DNA from: Bacteroidales bacterium
GTDB taxonomy: Bacteria; Bacteroidota; Bacteroidia; Bacteroidales; JAAYJT01
DNA length: 64,000 nt
Reading direction: 5' to 3'
Assembly: GCA_014860575.1 (NCBI GenBank)
Contig: JACZJK010000019.1
Location: forward strand, 1-64,000
Part shown: in pieces, positions 44,458 to 52,011 of the stretch
Layout: each line of letters starts with the position of its first letter
Numbering within the stretch: position 1 is the stretch's first letter
Translations under genes and position numbers: made by a program
Notes under the pieces: model-generated
The model's input: only the letters and a program-made list of their open reading frames with translations
What the model was told of the DNA's origin: nothing
Database searches by the model: none

Positions 44458-44994
44458 ATGCATACAATCACATTAATCGCATACGGACAATTTGATATGG
44501 AATTTTTGGAGCGCATAGCTGCTGAAATTGCTACTGAACTGAATTATCCGCTGAGCCTGATCCAAGGCCATTTGGATATGGGCGATTATTATGACCCACG
44601 CCGAAGGCAATACGACGGCAACAAACTGATCAAAGTGGTTGATACCATGGCACCTCCCGAAGCTTCAAAAGTAATGGGATTGTTCACTGTTGATTTGTTT
44701 ATCCCCATCCTCACCTACATATTTGGCCAGGCGTTCCTGAATGGACGCACAGGCATTGCCTCATTACACAGGCTGAAAAATGAGTATTACGGCATGAAAC
44801 CAAATAATTTCCTGCTTTTCGAACGTTTCAAAAAAGAAATCATACACGAACTGGGACACACCCTGAGCCTGAAGCATTGCTACTTCCCCCCCTGTGTGAT
44901 GCAATCAAGTACCTATGTGGAGGATATTGACCAAAAAGAGCCCGGCTTTTGTCTGCACTGCCTTAGCTCCATAAAAAAAGAGCCTGAAAAATAA
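44458..44994 (+). CDS. Archaemetzincin-like zinc metallopeptidase (M54)
   Basis: A 178-residue protein with the archaemetzincin signature HELGHTLSLKHC (His130, Glu131, His134, His140, Cys141), then C-V-M (about 146-148) and FCLHC, the second zinc-site Cys set. The usual Gly three residues after the second His is Ser here. Archaemetzincins are cytoplasmic putative aminopeptidases of unknown substrate, common in archaea and patchy in bacteria. It follows the regulator by 79 bp and may share its transcript. Confidence 0.9.
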   Translation: MHTITLIAYGQFDMEFLERIAAEIATELNYPLSLIQGHLDMGDYYDPRRRQYDGNKLIKVVDTMAPPEASKVMGLFTVDLFIPILTYIFGQAFLNGRTGIASLHRLKNEYYGMKPNNFLLFERFKKEIIHELGHTLSLKHCYFPPCVMQSSTYVEDIDQKEPGFCLHCLSSIKKEPEK

Positions 44995-45227
44995 ATGCAG
45001 GGTCTATAATGCACTGGCTTTAACCTTGGTTTTTATGGTTATTTCCATTGTAAACTCAAGGTTATCGTTGGTGGTGGTTCCGTCTGATTCCACGGTAAAC
45101 TCATTACTTGACTCCAATATGGATTGCATATTGGCGAATTGACCATTGGCACCAAGTGTCGTGACATGCAGCATGTTTGCCGGAATCAAATTAGGCAATG
45201 ATCTTTAACTTGTTCAACAATTGTTAA
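44995..45227. other. Gap downstream of the archaemetzincin gene
   Basis: A gap with no gene I can support. A minus-strand open frame (45004-45198) starts with TTG and encodes about 64 Thr/Asn/Glu-rich residues; it could be the eroded end of a longer gene. The tRNA-Asn terminator follows. Confidence 0.4.
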
Positions 45228-45263
45228 CGAAAAAAGGGTTCCAACGATTTGCTGTAACCCTTT
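45228..45263 (-). terminator. Terminator of tRNA-Asn
   Basis: On the minus strand AAAGGGTT (45263-45256) pairs with AACCCTTT (45240-45233), followed by TTTCG. It lies directly after the tRNA 3' end. Confidence 0.75.
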
Positions 45264-45266
45264 CTG

Positions 45267-45340
45267 CTCCCCCTGCTGGACTTGAACCAGCGACCCTCTG
45301 ATTAACAGTCAGATGCTCTAACCAACTGAGCTAAGGAGGA
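45267..45340 (-). tRNA. tRNA-Asn (GTT)
   Basis: A 74-nt cloverleaf on the minus strand. Acceptor TCCTCCT pairs with AGGGGGA (one G-T pair), discriminator G. D arm GCTC/GAGC. Anticodon stem TCTGA/TCAGA encloses loop CTGTTAA, anticodon GTT (Asn). T stem GCTGG/CCAGC with loop TTCAAGT. CCA is not encoded. Confidence 0.97.
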
Positions 45341-45355
45341 ATTTGTTTCGGGCTG

Positions 45356-45386
45356 CAAAAGTAAATTTTATTTGAATACTACACAA
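45356..45386 (-). promoter_or_regulatory. Bacteroidota-type promoter of tRNA-Asn
   Basis: On the minus strand: TTG (45386-45384), 20 bp, TACTTTTG (45363-45356), 15 bp before the tRNA 5' end. A close consensus match. Confidence 0.7.
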
Positions 45387-45453
45387 CATGAATGTGCATT
45401 TTTTTGTGTAGGTATAACATCATGTTGTAATCACTGACTTTGCTCTCTGAATA

Positions 45454-46155
45454 TTACCTCAACCCTTTCACAACCGGCTTTCCGGCAACAAAATCCTTAA
45501 GATAGAAAGGTTCGAAATAGGCCACATCTTCAAACTTTGCTGACTTAAAGTAATTGGCTGCCAGGCTTGCCATGTGGCTGGCTGAATTGATGAAACCCGG
45601 AACAAAATTCCAATCAGATCTATGGTTGAGTGTATCCAGGCATTTTTCAGCTCCATCGCCAAAATAGTAAACCGGACGATTACCAGTCAGTCCAGGGAAA
45701 GCTTCGTCATTCACAAAAATTGCATCCACGGGGCTAATAGCCTCCAGTTTCAGATCATAAATAGCAGCAAATACTTCCATTCGACGGGCATCTATCATTG
45801 GGCAAAGCAATGCGTTTTCAGGAAGTCCAGGGTGCTCGTTTACAAAACCAGAGGCCATACACAACAAGGTATCAGGGGCTATTACAGGAATATCCAGCGC
45901 ATAACACAATCCTTTTGCAGTTGAAACACCGATGCGTAGCCCTGTATAAGATCCGGGGCCTTTGCTCACGGCAACAGCATTGAGATCGGAAAATTGAAAT
46001 CCTGAAAATGCAAGTAGCTCGTTTATAAGAATGTTAAGAATAGTTGAATGTGCATTTTTCTTATCAGAATGTCTGATTTCAATCAGTGCACCGTTTTTTA
46101 TAAGAGCAACTGAGCAGGCGGTTGTAGCGGTTTCGATGCAAAGGATGAGCGGCAT
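45454..46155 (-). CDS. tsaB: tRNA threonylcarbamoyladenosine biosynthesis protein TsaB
   Basis: A 233-residue ASKHA-fold protein that dimerises with TsaD in t6A37 tRNA modification. It starts with ILCIETATTACSVAL and has the TsaB-typical VSKGPGSYTGLRIGVSTAKGLCYAL (about 62-86), but lacks the metal-binding motif of TsaD. It is the last gene after the efflux pair on the same strand, 3 bp after the MacA-like gene, so probably co-transcribed. Confidence 0.95.
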   Translation of the reverse strand: MPLILCIETATTACSVALIKNGALIEIRHSDKKNAHSTILNILINELLAFSGFQFSDLNAVAVSKGPGSYTGLRIGVSTAKGLCYALDIPVIAPDTLLCMASGFVNEHPGLPENALLCPMIDARRMEVFAAIYDLKLEAISPVDAIFVNDEAFPGLTGNRPVYYFGDGAEKCLDTLNHRSDWNFVPGFINSASHMASLAANYFKSAKFEDVAYFEPFYLKDFVAGKPVVKGLR

Positions 46156-46158
46156 TTT

Positions 46159-47508
46159 TTACTTAGCTTTATAAAGATCACTGCGTTCAACCTTTTTTAC
46201 GGCATCACCATCCTTGAGGGTTGTTGATACGGCACGGTAAGGCCCGGTAATCACCTCGCTGTCCTCATCCAATCCTTCCAGTATCTGAATATACATATTG
46301 TCCTGAATGCCTGTTTTTACTTTTGTAAGCTGCGCTATATTGTCTTTGAAAAGGAAAACGTATTCAATGAGTTCATCAGGTGAACCGTTTGCTGCTTGTT
46401 CGGTTTCTTCCTTATTTTCCGAAACACGATTCCGTGTATTTAAGGTATCGGTACGTGTTGTCACGGCCTGGATCGGAACTGTTAAGACATCAATTTCTGA
46501 TTTGGTTTGAATGTCAACAGTGGCTGACATACCCGGGCGAAAAGGGGTATAGTCAAGCATGCCCTCACGCATCAGGTCGGTATAGCTATCGGAAAGGATA
46601 CGGATGCGAACGTCGAAATTGGTTACCTGGTCGGCGCTCACACCTGTTAAATTTGCTGACGTTGCAATACTGGTTACAACACCTTTGAACTTCCGGTTCA
46701 GATAAGCATCTACCTCAACAAGCGCGGTATCATTCAGGTTCACCCTTACAATATCCATTTCGGCAACACTCACAATTACCTCCATGCTTGAGAGGCGGGC
46801 AATGCGCATGATCTCGGTCCCGGCAAACTGTGAGGTTCCTACCACGCGTTCGCCTTTTTCAATGGAGAGTTTTGAAATGGTTCCCTCAATGGGTGAAAAC
46901 AAAGATGTTTTAGTGAGGTTTTCACGGGCTTCATTAACCGAAGCTTCTGCGCTTTTCACACTGTATTCGGCAGCAACAACACTTTGTTCGGCTGCTTCAA
47001 CTTCCGCCTGGGCTACCAGATAACTTGCCCGTGCACCGTCGTAATCAGCCTGCGAAACAGCACTTTGTTCAAGCAACGAACTTGTGCGGGTATAAGAAAC
47101 CTCTGCATTGATGAATTGCGCCCTTGTTTGAGCCAATCGTGCTTTGGCATTTGATAGGTTGGCTTTTTGCATGTTCAGCGATGCAACAATCCGGTCATAA
47201 TTTGAAAGATAAATTTCAGGATTGATCTTTGCAAGGAATTGCCCTTTTTTCACATAATCGCCTTCTTTTACTTCCAGTTCTACAACTTCTCCTGAAAGAT
47301 CAGGCGAAAGTTTTACTTCCACTTCGGGTTGGATCTTCCCACTGGCAGCAACAATTTCAATGATGGTGCGCTTTTCGGCTTTTTCAGTTGTAACGCTTAT
47401 GCCCGGCTGTTCTCCAATCCAGCCTTGCTTTTTCGCAACAGCAAGCACGATCACCAATAGCACGACGAGGCCAATCAAGACCTTGAGCATGGTTTTTCTT
47501 TTTTTCAT
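46159..47508 (-). CDS. MacA/HlyD-type efflux periplasmic adaptor
   Basis: A 449-residue membrane-fusion protein: N-terminal membrane anchor (about 7-26), a lipoyl-like half motif (GKIQPEVEVKLSPDLSGEVVEL), a long alpha hairpin (about 105-205, Ala-rich coiled coil), the second lipoyl half (FSPIEGTISKL), and beta-barrel and membrane-proximal domains. It bridges an inner-membrane pump and a TolC channel. The channel gene lies just upstream, but no pump permease is adjacent; the MacB-like permease at 22 kb is a candidate partner. Confidence 0.92.
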   Translation of the reverse strand: MKKRKTMLKVLIGLVVLLVIVLAVAKKQGWIGEQPGISVTTEKAEKRTIIEIVAASGKIQPEVEVKLSPDLSGEVVELEVKEGDYVKKGQFLAKINPEIYLSNYDRIVASLNMQKANLSNAKARLAQTRAQFINAEVSYTRTSSLLEQSAVSQADYDGARASYLVAQAEVEAAEQSVVAAEYSVKSAEASVNEARENLTKTSLFSPIEGTISKLSIEKGERVVGTSQFAGTEIMRIARLSSMEVIVSVAEMDIVRVNLNDTALVEVDAYLNRKFKGVVTSIATSANLTGVSADQVTNFDVRIRILSDSYTDLMREGMLDYTPFRPGMSATVDIQTKSEIDVLTVPIQAVTTRTDTLNTRNRVSENKEETEQAANGSPDELIEYVFLFKDNIAQLTKVKTGIQDNMYIQILEGLDEDSEVITGPYRAVSTTLKDGDAVKKVERSDLYKAK

Positions 47509-47577
47509 TGGGGGTAATTTTCGCCAAATTTATCAATAATACTTTAAAGGCTTTAATATGTATCGGTAAAAAGCTTA

Positions 47578-48993
47578 TCAAAGTTTGATTGGGATGCCCA
47601 TGTAAAAATCAAGCACCTTGGTTTTGAATAAATAGTCATATTTGGCTTGCAGCATTTCACTTTGAGCCCGCTGCAACTCGTTCTTTGAATTGTTATAATC
47701 CAGCGAAGTCAGCATACCCACGTTGAATCGTTGTTCGGCGTACTTGAAGGATTCTTCGGTTGCTTCAACCTTTTTACCCGATGCGGTATATTTTTTAAGT
47801 GAAGATGAAGCATCGGCCCAGGCTTGCTGTATGGTTTTATTTAATTGCAGCTTGGCGCTTTCATGTTCATATTGGGCATTTTCGATGGATATCCTTGCGC
47901 GGCTGACGTTAGTTCGTGCAAATCCACCATTAAAGAGTGGGATACGGAGGGCAAAGTTAATGGTCCGGTTATTATTATCACTGAACTGATTGCTGAACGG
48001 TTTGGTTTCAAAAGTTTCATAACGCTGAACTGAGGTGTAAACGGGGTTCATTTCGCTGTCATAACCAATGGCCACTTCTTCAAAAAAAGGATTTCTGCCA
48101 ATTGTTTGGGCTCCGCTAAAACCGGTTCCCCACGATAAATCCATACTAAGCGTAGGACTATGGCTACCGCGTGCAACGGCCAGCCCTTTTGATGCGCTTT
48201 CCACTTTGAGCTCTGCACTTCTGATATTGGGCCGTTTTACCACAGCATTGTCATAAATCTGCTCTGGTGTCATGGTCATGCTTTGGGTTTCATCTAATTC
48301 TATTTCGGGTTTTACAATTTCAAACCCTTCAGCTGAAGGAAAATCAAGCATGTGGGCCAAAATCAGATACGACATATCAAGATTATTGCGCGCCTCAATT
48401 TCCTGAAGTTCTTCTGCAGCCAGCTGGGCCTCCAGCATAAGCAGATCGCCCCTTGCCAATGTGCCGGCTTCAACAAGTTTTCCCATTCTTGTCACCTGCT
48501 GTTGCGTGATGTCAAGCTGGTTAGTGGCAATCTCAAGTAATTCCTGGGCAAATAATATTTGAAGATAAGCAGTGGCAATATTCAAAGCGATGTCGTCCAT
48601 GAAATTATCCGCATCAAGCTTGCTGGCCAATAGATCCAACTGGTTTTGCCGCACAGTGTTCATTTTCTGAAAGCCACTAAATACAGTAAAAGAAGAGGAG
48701 CCATAGAAGTTGTTCGACTGCACCCGGGCAGTGGCAAATTGATTGGTAAAACGGTCAATGGTCTGACCCCAGTTATATCCATGCGATACATAAGCATTCA
48801 GATTGGGCAGCAAATTCATTTTACTTTGCGCCAGATTGATTTCCGCATTTTCCACCCCAAGCATGAATTGCTTGATTTGGATATTGTTTTTAAAAGCATG
48901 ATCAATACAGTCTTCAAGAGTCCACGTTTTTTGGGCTGAAATTGAAAAGCCCGATAATGCAAAAATTAAAAATACAAGTGCGATCTTTTTCAT
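47578..48993 (-). CDS. TolC-family outer-membrane efflux protein
   Basis: A 471-residue protein with a signal peptide (about 1-20, GFSISAQ) and the duplicated TolC structure: long coiled-coil helices (around 130-230 and 360-450) and two beta-strand pairs each half (NLNAYVSHGYNWGQ, LSMDLSWGTGFSG). It forms the trimeric outer-membrane duct. First gene of the tolC-macA-tsaB group. Confidence 0.92.
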   Translation of the reverse strand: MKKIALVFLIFALSGFSISAQKTWTLEDCIDHAFKNNIQIKQFMLGVENAEINLAQSKMNLLPNLNAYVSHGYNWGQTIDRFTNQFATARVQSNNFYGSSSFTVFSGFQKMNTVRQNQLDLLASKLDADNFMDDIALNIATAYLQILFAQELLEIATNQLDITQQQVTRMGKLVEAGTLARGDLLMLEAQLAAEELQEIEARNNLDMSYLILAHMLDFPSAEGFEIVKPEIELDETQSMTMTPEQIYDNAVVKRPNIRSAELKVESASKGLAVARGSHSPTLSMDLSWGTGFSGAQTIGRNPFFEEVAIGYDSEMNPVYTSVQRYETFETKPFSNQFSDNNNRTINFALRIPLFNGGFARTNVSRARISIENAQYEHESAKLQLNKTIQQAWADASSSLKKYTASGKKVEATEESFKYAEQRFNVGMLTSLDYNNSKNELQRAQSEMLQAKYDYLFKTKVLDFYMGIPIKL

Positions 48994-49275
48994 TTTAATG
49001 GGTTTTATTGAAAAGCAATATTAGGTAATCAGTATAATTTTAAGCTGGCGTTAACGAAATATTGTGCCAACCTTATACGGTTCTGCAAAACAATAATTTA
49101 CACACGTTTCTTTAGGACATTATGTTCATTAACGCTCAGCAACAGTTCATTATTGGACACCACCCAGTCTTTATTCCTGTGCCTATTCGACAACATTTTG
49201 CTGAAAATGTTACAGCTTACAGTTGTAATTTGTAACCGTTCTAAATCACGCCCTGGCCAATCGTTTACGGCAATG
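48994..49275. other. Divergent intergenic region TolC gene / 5-heme cytochrome
   Basis: About 280 bp. On the minus strand, TTGGCACAATATTTCG near 49055-49070 resembles a sigma-54 element, but the -12 GC is inverted. No gene is supported; a 65-codon minus-strand frame looks random. Confidence 0.45.
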
Positions 49276-49304
49276 TTGTTGTAATTTAGCATCAATTATG
49301 TTTG
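49276..49304 (+). promoter_or_regulatory. Bacteroidota-type promoter of the 5-heme cytochrome
   Basis: TTG at 49276-49278, 18 bp, TATGTTTG at 49297-49304, about 55 bp before the ATG at 49359. Confidence 0.65.
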
Positions 49305-49358
49305 CTTCCCGGTGTAAACTAAACTCCGGCAAAAATATTTATTTAATGCCAACCAATC

Positions 49359-50729
49359 ATGAGATTACAAAAAACAATTCATCTACGCTTTCTTGTTGGC
49401 CTAGCCATAGTATTTACAATCGTAATTTCTGCCGCGATGCTTAAAGGCAAGGAGAATGACCAAAAAGCGTATAAGTACGATGATTTCAAAACGCCGGAAT
49501 ATTGCGGCACGGCTTGCCACAACGATATTTACCGGCAGTGGAAGCAAAGCATGATGGCGCAGGCTTTCACGCATCACTGGGACGAAATCGAATATTTTGA
49601 GCTGGCGATTCCGCATGCAAAGCTCGAACCAAAAGTGGCCGAAGTCGAAGCAGCTTGTAATGGTTGTCATACACCTATGGCTTACCTCACCGGCGACATT
49701 CCTCCGCAAAGACCTGATAAAAACACACGTGCAAACGAAGCGGTTTCCTGTGAGGTCTGCCACTTGATTTCCGGTTTCACAGGCGATATTCCTTACAATT
49801 TCAATTACATTATTGAACCCGGGTTCACAAAATACAGTGGCCGTAAAGGAGGGGTTCAATCTCCCAACCACGAAATAAAAATCAGTGAATTACATCGCAG
49901 TGGCGATTTTTGCGGTATCTGCCACAATGAGAAAAGCCCTTTTGATGTATGGGTGAAATCAACCCACCTTGAATGGAAGGAAGGCCCTTATTATAAAGAA
50001 GGTGTGCAATGCCAGGATTGCCACATGCCGAAAGCCGAAGGCAAAATTGCACTCATGGGAAACACTTACGGGGATGCACGCCAACATTTATTTCATGGTG
50101 CACACGATCCGGGAAAAGTGCGGGGAACCGTTGAACTGCGCATCCATTCTGATATAGCTGAAGCAGAACCTGGCGAACCCGTAAAGTTTACCATCGTACT
50201 CTTCAACCAGAAAACAGGACATAAATTCCCGACCGGCTCAGTGGAAGACCGACTATTGTGGATGCATGTTGAGGCTACCGATACCAAAGGCAATGTGTAT
50301 CATTTGCCTGTTGACCGCAAAGGTTTTGAAGGTGAGGATTACACCATCGCCTCTGATGTTCTTGCTTATCAGGATATGGGTGTTCCGCTTGGGAAAGAAA
50401 ATTTCCCTGGTTTACAACGCGATGGCATTCCACTGGGCAACCGCATTTTCCGGATGGCTTATTTTGACCCTCAGGGCCGTATGACCATTCAGCAGTGGAA
50501 TACAGCATCCCTCGGTGTTGATTACCGGTTCGAACCCAGGGGCAGTATCATCGAAACCTGTACCTTTACAATTCCGCTCAATGCAGCGCCCGGAAAAATG
50601 ACTGTCAAAGCTTCACTTAACTATCAATTACTTGTGAAACCCGTTGCCGATTTCTTAAAAGTTCCTGATGAAGAATCAGCTATTATGCTGGTGAATGAGC
50701 ATAGTACTCGAGTGGAGGTGTTGTTGTGA
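49359..50729 (+). CDS. Five-heme c-type cytochrome (c554-like)
   Basis: A 456-residue protein with an N-terminal signal or anchor (about 10-28). Five heme sites: a CX3CH motif CGTACH (49-54) followed by CNGCH, CEVCH, CGICH and CQDCH. After about residue 265 comes a beta-rich domain (VELRIHSDIAEAEPGEPVKFTI) without hemes. The heme part resembles cytochrome c554-type multiheme proteins. It precedes a heme-porin gene by 77 bp and probably works with it in periplasmic-to-outer-membrane electron transfer. Confidence 0.88.
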   Translation: MRLQKTIHLRFLVGLAIVFTIVISAAMLKGKENDQKAYKYDDFKTPEYCGTACHNDIYRQWKQSMMAQAFTHHWDEIEYFELAIPHAKLEPKVAEVEAACNGCHTPMAYLTGDIPPQRPDKNTRANEAVSCEVCHLISGFTGDIPYNFNYIIEPGFTKYSGRKGGVQSPNHEIKISELHRSGDFCGICHNEKSPFDVWVKSTHLEWKEGPYYKEGVQCQDCHMPKAEGKIALMGNTYGDARQHLFHGAHDPGKVRGTVELRIHSDIAEAEPGEPVKFTIVLFNQKTGHKFPTGSVEDRLLWMHVEATDTKGNVYHLPVDRKGFEGEDYTIASDVLAYQDMGVPLGKENFPGLQRDGIPLGNRIFRMAYFDPQGRMTIQQWNTASLGVDYRFEPRGSIIETCTFTIPLNAAPGKMTVKASLNYQLLVKPVADFLKVPDEESAIMLVNEHSTRVEVLL

Positions 50730-50806
50730 ACATCCTTTTCAATTCAATAATTTACAGGATTTAATAATCATATCTTCCAAACATTCAGCAACAAAATTTT
50801 AACATC

Positions 50807-51994
50807 ATGAAACGTTTAGTAACCACAATTTGCCTGTTTGCTTTAGTATTTGCGATCACAAACCAGGCTGGGGCTATTCCAGCTTTTGCGCGCAAGTATC
50901 AGCTTAGCTGCCAAACCTGTCATAATCCTGCTCCACGGCTCAAACCTTTCGGAGATGAATTTGCTGGCAACGGATTTAAAATGCTTGACCAGGAAGCGCC
51001 ACGCTATTTTATTCCAACCGGCGACCCTGAACTTAACCTGCTGCGCGATCTGCCATTGGCTATACGTCTTGAAGGGTTTCTAAGTTTCAAGGAACAAGCA
51101 GAACAAAAATTTGATTTTGCAGCGCCTTATCTTGTAAAAATCATGAGTGGCGGGGAGCTTACCAATAGCATTGCATATTATTTCTATTTTTACTTCGACG
51201 AAAGGGGAGAAGTAGCCGGGGTTGAAGATGCATTTATTATGTTTAACGATCTGCTGGGTCTTGATCTCGATATGTATGTTGGCCAATTCCAGGTTGCCGA
51301 TCCACTCTTTAAAGGTGAACTGCGGCTAACTCTGAGCGATTACGAAATCTATCGTTTAAGACCAGGATTATCCCGAACCAATCTTGCCTACGACAAAGGA
51401 ATTATGGCAACCCTCGGCCTTGAAACGGGAACTGAAATAGTTGTTTCAGTCGTTAATGGCAATGGCCTGACGCGCGCTGACCGTAACAGGGTTTTTGACT
51501 ACGATAAATACAAGAATTTTTCAGGAAGAATTTCGCAGGATATTGGTGAAAAACTCAGGTTGGGTGCTTTTGCATATTATGGCAAAGAGGTCCCTGAATT
51601 GTTTTCCGGTCCGGTGAATAATATTTTTTACTTTGGCCCTGACATGACTTTGTCTTTTGGCGAGAAACTCGAGTTTAATTTACAATACCTTTTCAGAAGC
51701 GACAGTGATTTGCAAATTTCGGAAGAAACACCCACCGTTCAATTTACTAAAACCCAAGGTGGTTTTGCCGAAGTAATATACATGCCTAAGGGTATTGAGA
51801 GTAAATGGTATTTTGCAGGCTTGCTCAACTATATTGAGTCCGATCTCAGTGAATTTGATTATCGCTCGGCAACAATCCATGCCGGCTATCTTGTAAAAAG
51901 AAATATCAGGTTGGCTGCGGAATACACCTTGCTCGAAAAACAAAGCGGCTCATTGAAGAACCAGTTTTCAGTTGGCTTCTCAACAGCATTATAA
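50807..51994 (+). CDS. Monoheme cytochrome fused to an outer-membrane beta barrel
   Basis: A 395-residue protein: signal peptide (about 1-23, ending AGA), then one CQTCH heme motif (35-39) in the context FARKYQLSCQTCHNPAP, then a long series of amphipathic strands typical of a 12-16-strand outer-membrane barrel, ending GFSTAL. A c-heme at the mouth of a porin is an economical design for electron passage across the outer membrane. It follows the 5-heme cytochrome gene. Function is inferred. Confidence 0.82.
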   Translation: MKRLVTTICLFALVFAITNQAGAIPAFARKYQLSCQTCHNPAPRLKPFGDEFAGNGFKMLDQEAPRYFIPTGDPELNLLRDLPLAIRLEGFLSFKEQAEQKFDFAAPYLVKIMSGGELTNSIAYYFYFYFDERGEVAGVEDAFIMFNDLLGLDLDMYVGQFQVADPLFKGELRLTLSDYEIYRLRPGLSRTNLAYDKGIMATLGLETGTEIVVSVVNGNGLTRADRNRVFDYDKYKNFSGRISQDIGEKLRLGAFAYYGKEVPELFSGPVNNIFYFGPDMTLSFGEKLEFNLQYLFRSDSDLQISEETPTVQFTKTQGGFAEVIYMPKGIESKWYFAGLLNYIESDLSEFDYRSATIHAGYLVKRNIRLAAEYTLLEKQSGSLKNQFSVGFSTAL

Positions 51995-52011
51995 TGACTA
52001 ATTTCATTTAA

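Noticed and set aside
45004-45198. Minus-strand ORF of 64 codons between archaemetzincin and tRNA-Asn genes
   Set aside because: It starts with TTG directly after a stop, has no family resemblance or ribosome site, and may be a gene remnant or chance.
49055-49070. Sigma-54-like element on the minus strand before the TolC gene (TTGGCACAATATTTCG)
   Set aside because: The -24 half is perfect, but the -12 dinucleotide is CG, not GC, and there is no regulator gene nearby.
49098-49295. Minus-strand ORF of 65 codons upstream of the 5-heme cytochrome
   Set aside because: It overlaps the promoter of that gene and its composition looks random.
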